The notes under the pieces are model-generated. The model had not been told where the DNA came from. It ran no database searches and saw only the letters and a program-made list of their open reading frames with translations. A program made the translations under genes and the position numbers. From an uncultured Alphaproteobacteria bacterium (GTDB lineage Bacteria > Pseudomonadota > Alphaproteobacteria > HIMB59 > GCA-002718135), in assembly GCA_902620425.1 (NCBI GenBank), contig CACNHX010000004.1, positions 1 through 64,000 of the forward strand: a DNA stretch of 64,000 nucleotides, read 5' to 3'. Positions within the stretch are counted from its first letter, which is position 1; each line of letters begins with the position of its first letter. Positions 20,478-30,728 of this stretch are shown one piece after another.

Positions 20478-21395
20478 TTGTTCAATAAAGTAGTATCAAA
20501 TAATTTAATACTTCTTATAATTTTAGCTGCTATTTGGGGATCTTCTTTTTTTGTTATTAAAATTTGTCTGTCCAGTCTTACACCTACAAGTATTGCTTCC
20601 TTAAGATTAATTATAGCATCAATTTTCTTAATTATTTTATATTATTCATACAACAAGCATCCTAAATTAAATCTCGATTTAGTTATTATTCTTTCTTTTA
20701 TAGGTATTACTGGAAATTTTTTACCATTCTATCTAATTAGTTGGGCTGAACAATACATTCCTTCTTCTACCGCAGGTTTATTAATGTCAGTTGGTCCTTT
20801 AATAACATTACTAATGTCACATGTTTTAACTTCAGACGATAAGTTTACTTGGATTAAATTTTTATCAATTATTATAGGATTTGTAGGTATTATTTTTATT
20901 TTAGATATAAGTAAATTTAATTTTCAAGATGAAAACTATATTAGTACTTTAGCTAAAATTTTTGTGATTATAGCAGCATTTGGCTACATGATTTCAAATA
21001 TTGCTGCTTATAATAAATTAAAGAAATTAAGTCCTATTTCAATTACTACTTTTGCTACATTGTTTGGGGCGATAATATCATTACCATTTTTATTCTATGA
21101 CTTTATTAATTATGAGAATAATATTAATAAAATTTCTTTAATTTCTATTATTTATTTAGGTGTTTTTCCAACAGCTATTGCCTTTCATATGCGCTATTAT
21201 ATAGTTAAAAAATCTGGTCCGGTTTTCTTGTCTTACGTTGCGTATTTAATACCTGTTTTTGCTTTAATTTGGGGATTCATGTTTCTTTCTGAAAAAATAG
21301 TATTTAGTTCTGTAGTTGGAATTATTTTAGTTTTTATTGGTTTGTTTGTAGGGCAAAAAAGATCAATGAGTAAAATGTCCGTAAAAAACATATAA
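20478..21395 (+). CDS. EamA/DMT-family transporter (TTG start)
   Basis: 305 aa, about 10 TM; AAIWGSSFFVIKICLSSLTPTSIASLRLI. Confidence 0.87.
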   Translation: MFNKVVSNNLILLIILAAIWGSSFFVIKICLSSLTPTSIASLRLIIASIFLIILYYSYNKHPKLNLDLVIILSFIGITGNFLPFYLISWAEQYIPSSTAGLLMSVGPLITLLMSHVLTSDDKFTWIKFLSIIIGFVGIIFILDISKFNFQDENYISTLAKIFVIIAAFGYMISNIAAYNKLKKLSPISITTFATLFGAIISLPFLFYDFINYENNINKISLISIIYLGVFPTAIAFHMRYYIVKKSGPVFLSYVAYLIPVFALIWGFMFLSEKIVFSSVVGIILVFIGLFVGQKRSMSKMSVKNI

Positions 21396-21493
21396 TACTA
21401 ATAAAACAGCAATAAAAATAGACACATTTTTGAAGTTAAAGTATTTCATTTATGGTTGAAATTTAATTTTTTATAGTCCAATATACTTTTATT

Positions 21494-22858
21494 ATGAGCG
21501 ACTCAATTAAATACTTACTTGAAGAAAATAAAGCACCAAAGTTTTGGTATAATATTAATGCAGACTTACCAAGTCCACCACCACCACCATTACACCCTGG
21601 AACTAAACAACCAGCTGGTCCTGATGACTTTGCTCCTTTATTTCCAATGAGTTTAATTATGCAAGAAGTTTCTACCGAAAGAGAAATAGAAATTCCTGAA
21701 CCAGTAAGAGAAGTATATAAACAATGGAGACCTTCTCCTTTATTTAGGGCAAGAAGGTTAGAAAAGTTTTTAGATACACCAGCTAAAATTTATTACAAAT
21801 ATGAAGGTGTTAGTCCTACAGGAAGTCACAAACCAAATACTGCAGTTCCGCAAGCATTTTTTAATAAAGAAGAAGGAATTAGTAAAATTTTTACTGAAAC
21901 TGGCGCAGGTCAGTGGGGAAGTTCATTAGCTTTTGCAGGTCAGATCTTTGGTATAGATATAGAAGTTTTCATGGTTAAGGTTAGTTTTGATCATAAACCT
22001 TACAGAAAATTAATGATGCAATCGTTCGGCGCTAACTGTCACGCTAGCCCATCTAATTTAACTGACTTCGGTAACAAGTTATTATCAGAAAATCCTGATA
22101 ACCCTGGTAGTTTGGGAATAGCTATATCAGAAGCAATAGAAGCAACTGTTAAAAGTGGAGGCAAAGCAAAATACTCACTTGGAAGTGTTTTAGGCCACGT
22201 TCTAATGCATCAAACTATAAATGGTAATGAAGCTATTATGCAAATGGAGATGGCTGGAGATTATCCTGATATTATTGTTGGCTGTACGGGTGGTGGCAGT
22301 AATCTTTCTGGATTAATGTTTCCATTCTTAGGACAACAATTAAGAGGTGGTCAAAAAATTGATATAATTGGTTGCGAGCCTGCATCATGTCCTTCATTTA
22401 CTAAGGGTAAGTATGCTTATGATCATGGTGATATGGCAAAAATGACTCCATTAATTAAAATGCATACTCTTGGATCTGATTTCTTACCGCCGGCTAATCA
22501 CTCTGGTGGATTAAGATACCATGGCATGTCTTATCATTTAAGCCACTTATATGAGTTAGGTCTGATGAGAGCAAAGGCTTACGGTCAAAAAGATTGTTTT
22601 GAAGCTGGTTTAATCTTTGCAAAACAAGAAGGAATTATTCCTGCTCCAGAAGGAAACCATGCAATCAAGGGTGCTATTGATGCAGCTTTAGAATGTAAAG
22701 AAAAAGGCGAGTCAAAAACTATTCTCTTTAATTTATGTGGTCATGGATATTTTGATATGTCAGCTTATGATGATTATCTAAATGGATCAATGGCTGATGA
22801 TGTTATTGATGATGATGGAATAGGTAAATCTATTTCTCAAATACCAGAAGTAGCGTAA
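21494..22858 (+). CDS. TrpB2-type tryptophan synthase beta-like PLP protein
   Basis: 454 aa; RPSPLFRARRLEKFL, YKYEGVSPTGSHKPNTA, TETGAGQWGSSLAFA, CTGGGSNLSGL; extended N-terminus typical of TrpB2. Confidence 0.92.
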   Translation: MSDSIKYLLEENKAPKFWYNINADLPSPPPPPLHPGTKQPAGPDDFAPLFPMSLIMQEVSTEREIEIPEPVREVYKQWRPSPLFRARRLEKFLDTPAKIYYKYEGVSPTGSHKPNTAVPQAFFNKEEGISKIFTETGAGQWGSSLAFAGQIFGIDIEVFMVKVSFDHKPYRKLMMQSFGANCHASPSNLTDFGNKLLSENPDNPGSLGIAISEAIEATVKSGGKAKYSLGSVLGHVLMHQTINGNEAIMQMEMAGDYPDIIVGCTGGGSNLSGLMFPFLGQQLRGGQKIDIIGCEPASCPSFTKGKYAYDHGDMAKMTPLIKMHTLGSDFLPPANHSGGLRYHGMSYHLSHLYELGLMRAKAYGQKDCFEAGLIFAKQEGIIPAPEGNHAIKGAIDAALECKEKGESKTILFNLCGHGYFDMSAYDDYLNGSMADDVIDDDGIGKSISQIPEVA

Positions 22859-22904
22859 TTTAAGTTTAAATTTTTTTTTATTTAATTAAAGGTGTTTCTT
22901 TATT

Positions 22905-24113
22905 ATGGTTGAAATTAAACCTTTTAAAGGAACACGTCCTTACAACGAAGATGCAAAAAATTTAATTGCTCCCTCTACTGATCATTTAAGTATTGAAAAT
23001 ATAGAAATATTTAAAAAAAATAATTATTGGAATTATTTAAAAATTTTGAATCCTGTTGGGCAATTAAAAGAAGCAGATACTCTCTTAGAAGCTAAATCAC
23101 ATTTTAACGAAATGAAAGAAAATGACGTAATTAAAAAAGATAAAGAATTATTTTATTACATTTATCAAATTGAATTTAAAGGCCATACTCAACTAGGTTT
23201 TTTATCTCTTTCTAAAATATCAGATTTCATAGATGAAAAAATTAAAGCGCATGAAAAAATTTATGAAACAAGGATGAGAGAAAGAGCAGAGCAAATGTTA
23301 AATATAAAAACACAAATTGGTCCTATCTATGTAGTATATAAAAAAAATAATAAGATAAAAGATTTATTATCCTCTATTATATTAAATACTCCAGACTATG
23401 ATTTTGAAAGCTTCGATAAATCTATACATAAACTATGGTGTATTTCTGATAAATCTTTTATCAAAAACTTATCTTCTATTTTTATAAATGAAGTAGATAA
23501 TTTTTATATTGCTGATGGACATCATAGAATGGGTGCAATGAAAATTATTGGTGAATTAAATTATAATAAAAATATTTTACAAGAAGATTTTATGATAGCG
23601 GCGTTTCCAAGTGATGAGGCTAAAATATTTGATTATAATAGAGTTGTTAAAGATTTAAATGGTTTGAGTGAAGAAAATTTTTTAGACATTCTTTCTGAAA
23701 ACTTTGAAATAAAAAAAGAAAAAAATCCTTTCAAACCTCAATCTAATAAACAATTTGGAATGTATCATGAAAAAAAGTGGTATTCATTACATTTTAAAAC
23801 TGAATTAAAAACTGATAATTTTGTTGATACATTAGATATTAATATTTTAAATAATTTTATTTTCAAAAAACATTTAAATATATCTGATGTTAATAATGAT
23901 GAAAGAATAAGATTTATTGCCGGATGTCATGGTTTGGAAGCTTTAGAAAAAAAAGTTGATGAAAATAATGACAGTGTGGCATTTTCTATCTTCCCATCTT
24001 CAATAAGTGATGTTATTACAGTCGCGAATAAAAATTTGACTATGCCACCTAAATCAACATGGTTTGATCCAAAACCTTTAGATGGCTTAGTAGTTTATGA
24101 GTTTGAAAAATAA
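22905..24113 (+). CDS. DUF1015 family protein
   Basis: 402 aa; N-terminal IKPFKGTRPYNEDAKNLIAPSTD and central FYIADGHHRMGAM, the DUF1015 hallmark. Confidence 0.88.
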   Translation: MVEIKPFKGTRPYNEDAKNLIAPSTDHLSIENIEIFKKNNYWNYLKILNPVGQLKEADTLLEAKSHFNEMKENDVIKKDKELFYYIYQIEFKGHTQLGFLSLSKISDFIDEKIKAHEKIYETRMRERAEQMLNIKTQIGPIYVVYKKNNKIKDLLSSIILNTPDYDFESFDKSIHKLWCISDKSFIKNLSSIFINEVDNFYIADGHHRMGAMKIIGELNYNKNILQEDFMIAAFPSDEAKIFDYNRVVKDLNGLSEENFLDILSENFEIKKEKNPFKPQSNKQFGMYHEKKWYSLHFKTELKTDNFVDTLDINILNNFIFKKHLNISDVNNDERIRFIAGCHGLEALEKKVDENNDSVAFSIFPSSISDVITVANKNLTMPPKSTWFDPKPLDGLVVYEFEK

Positions 24114-24116
24114 TGT

Positions 24117-25280
24117 ATGAATAAACCTAATACTAAACCTAACAATCCAAATTTTTCAAGTGGACCAACTTCAAAAAGACCAGGCTGGGACATATCTGTT
24201 TTGAGTAATGCTTTAACTGGTAGATCTCACAGATCTGTTGAATGTAAAGCAAGATTAAAAGAAGCAATAGATAAATCTAAAGATATCCTTAAATTACCTG
24301 ATGATTATTTATTGGGTATCATGCCTGGATCAAATACTGGTGCTTTAGAAGCTGCTATGTGGTGCCTATTAGGTAAAACGGGAGTCGATATTCTTGCATG
24401 GGAAAATTTTGGTAAAGATTGGGTAATCGATGCAATCAGCGAATTAAAATTAGATAATTTAAATATTCATGAAGAAGATTATGGGAAACTACCTGACCTA
24501 AGCAAAGTCAATTTTGATAATGACGTTATTTTTACTTGGAACGGAACAACATCTGGTGTCAAAGTTCCAAATGGAGATTGGATACCTAATGACAGAAAAG
24601 GTCTAACAATTTGTGATGCAACTTCAGCAATTTTTGGCATGCCTATAGATTATAATAAATGTGATGTTATAACTTGGTCTTGGCAAAAAATACTTGGAGG
24701 AGAGGCCGCTCATGGAATGATTGCAATTTCTCCACGCGTTGTTGAAAGATTAGAAAGTTTTACACCAAGTTGGCCAGTACCAAAATTATTTAGATTGGCT
24801 GAAAAACAAAAATTAATAAAAGGTATTTTTGAAGGAAATACAATTAACACACCATCAATGATATGTGTTGAGGATATTATTGATTCTTTAAACTGGGTTT
24901 CTTCTCAAGGAGGATTAAATTCATTAATCTCCAAATCTCAGAATTCTTTACAAAAAATCCGAGAATGGATTAATGAGAGAGATTGGGTTACTTTTTTATC
25001 TGAAATTGAAGATGAGAATTATATTTCAAACACTGGGATAACATTTAAAATTATTGAAGATTGGTTTACTAATAAAGATGAAAGCGGTCAAAGAGCTGTA
25101 ATGGCTGATATTTGCAAATTACTCTCTGAAAATAATGTTGGATTTGATTGTAATGGATATCCAAAAGCACCACCTTCTTTTAGAATATGGGCTGGAGGAA
25201 CGGTTCAAACTTCAGATGTAGAATTAGTTTTACCTTGGATAGATTGGGCCTATTCAGAGATTAAATCAAAACATGCCTAA
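24117..25280 (+). CDS. serC: phosphoserine aminotransferase
   Basis: 387 aa; NFSSGPTSKRPGWDISVLSNALTGRSHRS, DVITWSWQKILGGEAAHGMIAISPR. Confidence 0.93.
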   Translation: MNKPNTKPNNPNFSSGPTSKRPGWDISVLSNALTGRSHRSVECKARLKEAIDKSKDILKLPDDYLLGIMPGSNTGALEAAMWCLLGKTGVDILAWENFGKDWVIDAISELKLDNLNIHEEDYGKLPDLSKVNFDNDVIFTWNGTTSGVKVPNGDWIPNDRKGLTICDATSAIFGMPIDYNKCDVITWSWQKILGGEAAHGMIAISPRVVERLESFTPSWPVPKLFRLAEKQKLIKGIFEGNTINTPSMICVEDIIDSLNWVSSQGGLNSLISKSQNSLQKIREWINERDWVTFLSEIEDENYISNTGITFKIIEDWFTNKDESGQRAVMADICKLLSENNVGFDCNGYPKAPPSFRIWAGGTVQTSDVELVLPWIDWAYSEIKSKHA

Positions 25281-26211
25281 AGTACTAATATCAGACTCAC
25301 TTGATAATATTGCATCAGAAATTTTAATAAAGAATAACATTTCAGTTGATACAAAAACAAACTTATCTCCTGAAGAATTAAAAAAAATAATTGATAATTA
25401 TGATGGTTTAATCATTCGTTCTGCAACTAAAGTGCGAAAAGATTTAATCGATTCTCTTTCAAATTTAAAAATTATAGGTAGGGCAGGGGCAGGAGTAGAT
25501 AATGTTGATGTGGAAGCTGCTAAAAATAAAAATATTATCGTAATGAATACTCCAGGAGGAAATACAAATGCTACAGCAGAACACACAATTGGTTTAATTT
25601 TTGCATTGCAAAGAAAAATTACTGTTGCCAATGAGACAACTCATAAGGGTCTTTGGGAAAAAAAGAAATTAAAAGGAAATGAAATTAAAGGCAAGAAAAT
25701 TGGTATCGTAGGTTTTGGTAATGTAGGAAAAAGAGTTGCAGAAATATCCAATGTATTGGGAATGCACGTTTCAATATTTTCTTCATACTTTGAAACTATT
25801 AAGGATAACTATCCTGAATATAATTCTTGTTCTATAGATGAGATTATTAAAGATTCAGATATAATTTCTTTTCACTGTAAGCCCAATAAGGATGGAAGCC
25901 CAATTATTAATAAAAATCATCTATCACTAATGAAAAAAAATTGCATCATTATCAATACCGCTAGAGGTAACTTAGTTGATGAAGATGATCTTAAAAATGC
26001 TCTAGAAAAAAAAGAAATTAAAGGTGCTGCATTAGATGTTTTTAAAAATGAGCCTTTAGAAGAAAGTGGGTTTTATAATTTAGATAATATAATTTTAACT
26101 CCACATATTGCTGCTTCTACTGATGAAGCACAAATAGTTGTAGCAGAAATGGTTGCTAATCAGTTTGTTGAATTTTTTTATAATAATAAAATTATAAATT
26201 CAGTTACTTAA
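25273..26211 (+). CDS. serA: D-3-phosphoglycerate dehydrogenase (short form, no ACT domain)
   Basis: 312 aa; IGRAGAGVDNVDVEAAKNKNIIVMNTPGGNTNATAEHTIGL, IGIVGFGNVGKRVA, NTARGNLVDEDDL; follows serC with an 8-nt overlap. Confidence 0.88.
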   Translation: MPKVLISDSLDNIASEILIKNNISVDTKTNLSPEELKKIIDNYDGLIIRSATKVRKDLIDSLSNLKIIGRAGAGVDNVDVEAAKNKNIIVMNTPGGNTNATAEHTIGLIFALQRKITVANETTHKGLWEKKKLKGNEIKGKKIGIVGFGNVGKRVAEISNVLGMHVSIFSSYFETIKDNYPEYNSCSIDEIIKDSDIISFHCKPNKDGSPIINKNHLSLMKKNCIIINTARGNLVDEDDLKNALEKKEIKGAALDVFKNEPLEESGFYNLDNIILTPHIAASTDEAQIVVAEMVANQFVEFFYNNKIINSVT

Positions 26212-28063
26212 TAAAAATTTCAGTTAAATTTTCTAAGTAAGCAGATGGATTTGAGAGAATGTTACCATCTAATATATTAGCTTGATCTAAAATTAAATTT
26301 GAAGCTTTTTTGTGGTCAATTTTTGTTAAATTTTCAGATAAATTTACAATCATCGGATGGTTTGGATTAATTTCAAGTATCTTTTTTGAAACAGGAGTTT
26401 TTTGATTATGCATTTTCATCAGTTTTTCCATATTTATATCCATCCCTGTTTCATCAGCAACAAGAAGAATTGGGCTTTTGGTTAATCTCTTAGATACAAT
26501 AACATCAGATATAGTCTCTTTAAGCTCTGTTTTAAGTATGTTAATTAAATCATTGATTTTACTATCTATTTCTTTTTTATCTTCGTCTTTCTTGCTTGAT
26601 TTTTCACCAACTTTTGAAACATCAACCTTACCTTTTGTTATTGATTTAAATTCTAAATCTTTAAATTTATTTACATTTTGTATCCAAAACTCATCTACTG
26701 CATCAACCATAAACAAAACTGGTATCTTTTTATCAGTGAAAACTTCTAATTGAGGGGAGTTTTTAATATGATCCTTATCAGTATTAGCAAAATAATAAAT
26801 TTCTTTTTGATCTTTAGCCATTAATTTAGTGTACTCTTCAAGAGATATTTTTTTATCATTTAAAGAATTTTCAAACCTTAATAGTGGTAGGATTTTTTCA
26901 TGATGATCATTATGTTCGTATAACCCCTCTTTAAGAACTGGGCCAAAATTTTTCCAAAATGTCTCAAATTTATCCTTTTCTTTCTTTGCTAAACTATCAA
27001 TTTCACTTAAAATTTTGTTTGTAATACCTTTTTTAATTTTAGTAATAATCGGATTATTTTGAAGCATTTCTCTACTTATATTGAGAGAAATATCTTGTGA
27101 GTCTACTACTCCTGGAATGAAACGAAGCCAATTAGGAATTATGTCTTCACAATCATCAGTAATAAAAACTTTTTGAACATACAATTTTATTTTATTTTTC
27201 CTATCGGCATTGAATAAATCCATAGGTTGGTTTGTAGGAAAATACAGTAAAGCCTTATAACTAATAACACCCTCAGCGTTATAGTGAATAGTTTTTAAGG
27301 GATCATCAAAGTTAAATGAAATATTATTATAAAATTGCTTATAGTCTTCATCTTTTATATCTTTTTTATCTTTTAGCCATAATGGACTACCTTCATTTAT
27401 TTTTTCTTCTTTTTCTTTATCGTCAAGGTCCTTAAGATAAATTGGAAAAGGAATATAATTTGAGTATTTTGTAATAATTGATCTTAAACGAAATGAATCT
27501 AAAAATTCATCAGCATCTTTCTTTATATATAGAGTTATACAAGTGCCTCTTTTATCTTTTTTAGATTTTTCTATGGTATAATTTTCTTTTCCATTAGAAG
27601 ACCAAAGATTTGTTTCTTCATTTTCAGCATCTTTAGAAAGCACTTCAACATTATCCGCAACCATATATGAGGAATAAAAACCAACACCAAACTGACCAAT
27701 TGCGGAAATATCATTACTTTTTTTATTTTTCATAGCTTCAATAAATTTACTAGTTCCTGATCTCGCTATAGTTCCTAAATTATCAATCAGTTCATTTTTA
27801 GACATTCCAATTCCATTATCTTCAATTTCAATGATTTTTTTCTTTTTTGAAACTCTGATATTAATTTTTAAATCCTTTTCGTCTTTTAAAAGATTTTTTT
27901 TGGATAGTGATTGATATCTTAATTTTTCGCAGGCATCAGCAGAGTTAGATATTAGTTCTCTTAGAAATATTTCTCTTTCGCTATAAAGAGAATTAGCAAC
28001 AAGATCTAAAAGCTTACTGACTTCAGCTTGAAATGATAAATTTTCTTTAGTTTTTTCTGCCAT
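26204..28063 (-). CDS. htpG: molecular chaperone HtpG (Hsp90)
   Basis: 619 aa; LYSEREIFLRELISNSADACEKLRY, GQFGVGFYSSYMVAD. Confidence 0.97.
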   Translation of the reverse strand: MAEKTKENLSFQAEVSKLLDLVANSLYSEREIFLRELISNSADACEKLRYQSLSKKNLLKDEKDLKINIRVSKKKKIIEIEDNGIGMSKNELIDNLGTIARSGTSKFIEAMKNKKSNDISAIGQFGVGFYSSYMVADNVEVLSKDAENEETNLWSSNGKENYTIEKSKKDKRGTCITLYIKKDADEFLDSFRLRSIITKYSNYIPFPIYLKDLDDKEKEEKINEGSPLWLKDKKDIKDEDYKQFYNNISFNFDDPLKTIHYNAEGVISYKALLYFPTNQPMDLFNADRKNKIKLYVQKVFITDDCEDIIPNWLRFIPGVVDSQDISLNISREMLQNNPIITKIKKGITNKILSEIDSLAKKEKDKFETFWKNFGPVLKEGLYEHNDHHEKILPLLRFENSLNDKKISLEEYTKLMAKDQKEIYYFANTDKDHIKNSPQLEVFTDKKIPVLFMVDAVDEFWIQNVNKFKDLEFKSITKGKVDVSKVGEKSSKKDEDKKEIDSKINDLINILKTELKETISDVIVSKRLTKSPILLVADETGMDINMEKLMKMHNQKTPVSKKILEINPNHPMIVNLSENLTKIDHKKASNLILDQANILDGNILSNPSAYLENLTEIFIK

Positions 28064-28164
28064 TTTTGAAATTTAAGCATTCATATCCATAATTCAATAG
28101 TAAGCAATAATTTTTTGCCACATTTAAGACTATATAAGTAAAAGTTATGGTATTTAGGCTTATA

Positions 28165-28779
28165 ATGAAATTTGATAATTTTTTAAAATTATTGTGCATT
28201 GCATTATTATTTTTATATGCATGTACTTCAAATCAGTTAAAAAATACTGCTGATAGTTGCATAATTTTTGATGAAAAGAAAAGCTGGTATAAAGCAACTA
28301 AAAATTCTTATGATAAATGGAATACCCCAATTGCATTCCAATTAGCAGTTATAAAACAAGAATCATCTTTTACCCAATTTGCAAAACCGAAAAGAAAAAA
28401 ATTTCTAGGTTTAATTCCAACCTCTAGACCATCAACTGCTTTTGGTTATGCGCAAATAACAAATCCTACTTGGGATTGGTATAAGAATAAAACTGGAAAT
28501 CAAAATGCATCAAGAGCAAATTTTAAAGATGTAACAGATTTTATTGGTTGGTATACTACACAATCAGAAAATATGGTTGGAATTTCAAAAAATGATTACT
28601 ATAATCAATATTTAGCATATCATGAAGGTCAAAACGGATGGTCGCAAGAGACATTTAAAAGTAAAGATTGGTTGATTGATGTTGCTAAAAATGTAGAAAT
28701 AAATACTAAGATGTTTAATAATCAATTAAAACAATGCGAAGAAAAACTAAATAAAAAAGGTTTCTTCGGAATACTATAA
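28165..28779 (+). CDS. lytic-transglycosylase-like lipoprotein
   Basis: Lipobox-like LFLYAC; QESSFTQFAKP...AFGYAQITNPTWDWYKNKTG SLT-like core. Start set at the ATG preceding MKFDNFL. Confidence 0.75.
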   Translation: MKFDNFLKLLCIALLFLYACTSNQLKNTADSCIIFDEKKSWYKATKNSYDKWNTPIAFQLAVIKQESSFTQFAKPKRKKFLGLIPTSRPSTAFGYAQITNPTWDWYKNKTGNQNASRANFKDVTDFIGWYTTQSENMVGISKNDYYNQYLAYHEGQNGWSQETFKSKDWLIDVAKNVEINTKMFNNQLKQCEEKLNKKGFFGIL

Positions 28780-29957
28780 TGCCAATTTTAAACAGTATAA
28801 ATCAAATGCAAGATCAGATGACAGAATGGCGTCAGGATTTACATAAAATTCCTGAGATAGGCCTTCAAGAATTTGAAACATCAAAATATATCAAAAAAAA
28901 GTTAAGTGAATTTAATATTAAATTTAAAGATGGTTACGCTAATACAGGTGTTGTTGCTTGGATAGATGGTAATAAAGTTACTAATGATAAGACAATTGGT
29001 TTAAGAGCAGATTTTGACGCTCTTCCTATGCCAGAACATAACGAATTTAATCATAAATCACAAAATAAAGGTATGATGCATGGTTGTGGTCATGATGGTC
29101 ATACAACAATGCTTCTTGGGGCAGCAAAATATCTAAGTGAAAATAATAATTTTAATGGAAGAGTATATTTCATTTTTCAACCAGGAGAAGAAGGTTTTGC
29201 TGGAGGAGAAAAAATGATTCAAGATGGTATGTTTGATGATTTTAAAATTGATGAAGTTTATGCACTTCACAATTGGCCTGAGTTACCTTTAGGTACGTTT
29301 GGTGTAAATAGCGGACCGATGATGGCAGCAGTTGATGAATTTGATATTACTGTAAAAGGAAAGGGTGGTCACGCTGCATCACCTCATCTGGCAATTGATC
29401 CTGTAGTAATTTCTGCTCAAGTTATTTCTGCTGTTCAAACAATTATAAGTAGATCCACAGATCCTGTTGATAAGGCTCTTATAAGTATTACAAAAATTAA
29501 TGCTGGTACAGCGTATAATGTAATTGATGATCAAGTTAAAATGGGTGGGACTATTAGGACTTTTCGAAGAGAAACACGAGCATATATAGAGAAAAGATTA
29601 AATGAATTATGTAAAGGTATAGCTGATGCACATGGTGCAGAGATAAAAATTGAGTTTGATTTAGTAAATAAATATCCACCTACTATCAATTCTAAAGAAG
29701 AAACAAAATTTGCTGCAAATGTAGCTAAAGATTTAGTCGGTGATGATAAAGTTATTACTGATATTGACCCTTCAATGGGAGGAGAAGATTTTTCATATTT
29801 GTTAGAAAAAAAACCTGGTTCCTATCTTTACCTTGGTCAAGGAGATGCAGAACATAGCGCTCATCTACATACAACAAAGTATGATTTTAATGACAATTTA
29901 TTACCTATTGGTGTAAATTTTTGGGTGGACCTTGTTCAAAAATACTTTTCTAAGTAA
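28779..29957 (+). CDS. M20 family amidohydrolase (hippurate/IAA-amino acid hydrolase-like)
   Basis: 392 aa; GLRADFDALPMPE, MHGCGHDGHTTMLLGAA, FQPGEEGFAGGEKMI. Confidence 0.93.
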   Translation: MPILNSINQMQDQMTEWRQDLHKIPEIGLQEFETSKYIKKKLSEFNIKFKDGYANTGVVAWIDGNKVTNDKTIGLRADFDALPMPEHNEFNHKSQNKGMMHGCGHDGHTTMLLGAAKYLSENNNFNGRVYFIFQPGEEGFAGGEKMIQDGMFDDFKIDEVYALHNWPELPLGTFGVNSGPMMAAVDEFDITVKGKGGHAASPHLAIDPVVISAQVISAVQTIISRSTDPVDKALISITKINAGTAYNVIDDQVKMGGTIRTFRRETRAYIEKRLNELCKGIADAHGAEIKIEFDLVNKYPPTINSKEETKFAANVAKDLVGDDKVITDIDPSMGGEDFSYLLEKKPGSYLYLGQGDAEHSAHLHTTKYDFNDNLLPIGVNFWVDLVQKYFSK

Positions 29958-29963
29958 TCTTAA

Positions 29964-30728
29964 TTGATGTTAAATTTTAGTGCGATTTATTCAATAATCG
30001 CATTTAGAATAAAAGAATTTCTACAAGAGTATCATTATTCTTTATTAGCCCCTTTAACTACAAATCTTTTATTTATACTAGTTTTTATAACAGTAGAAAA
30101 TTATTACTCACTTTCTATGGATTCAGGTTCTTTTGTTGAATTTATTGCTCCTGGATTAATTATTATGATAGTTGCTCAGGAAAGTTACGATAATTCGTCT
30201 GCTACTTTAATTCATATGAAACAAATTGGTTCTTTAGATGATTGGTTAATGGCACCTATCTATAGGATTGAAATATTAATATCTTTAATATTCACATCTC
30301 TTATTATTGGAATTATTTTAGCATTGTTTAATTTTTTTATATTTACTTTTTTGATAGATATTGAAATTTATAATTTTTTTTATTTTTTTTACTACCTATT
30401 TTTAGTTATAATATTTTTCTCATGTTTAGGATGTTTCGTAGGAATAATTTTTAATTCTTGGGATTCACAAAGTACATTCTCAAGCTTTTTTGTTGCGCCT
30501 ATTAATTTTTTATCAGGAACCTTTTTTTCAATAAATTATCTTCCTGATAATTTGAAGGCTATACTTTTATATAATCCATACTATTATGTTGTAAGCTTTT
30601 TTAGGAATTCATTTAATGATGAATTTTCATTTAATTTAGTTGAAAATATCTTTATAATATTTTTTATTTTATTAACTTTGATTATTACATCATTTATTTT
30701 TTTCAAAGGTTTTAAAATTATAAAATGA
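29964..30728 (+). CDS. ABC-2 type transporter permease
   Basis: 254 aa, 6 TM; FVEFIAPGLIIMIVAQESYDNSSATLIHMKQIGSLDDWLMAPI and FLSGTFFSINYLPDNLK. TTG at 29964 or ATG at 29967. Confidence 0.8.
   Translation: MMLNFSAIYSIIAFRIKEFLQEYHYSLLAPLTTNLLFILVFITVENYYSLSMDSGSFVEFIAPGLIIMIVAQESYDNSSATLIHMKQIGSLDDWLMAPIYRIEILISLIFTSLIIGIILALFNFFIFTFLIDIEIYNFFYFFYYLFLVIIFFSCLGCFVGIIFNSWDSQSTFSSFFVAPINFLSGTFFSINYLPDNLKAILLYNPYYYVVSFFRNSFNDEFSFNLVENIFIIFFILLTLIITSFIFFKGFKIIK

Noticed and set aside
21560-21600. CCACCACCACCA short repeat
   Set aside because: Encodes the PSPPPPPLHPGTKQP proline stretch inside the TrpB2 N-terminus; ordinary coding sequence.
29964-30728. Complete ABC exporter
   Set aside because: No ATP-binding subunit adjacent; only the permease is supported.
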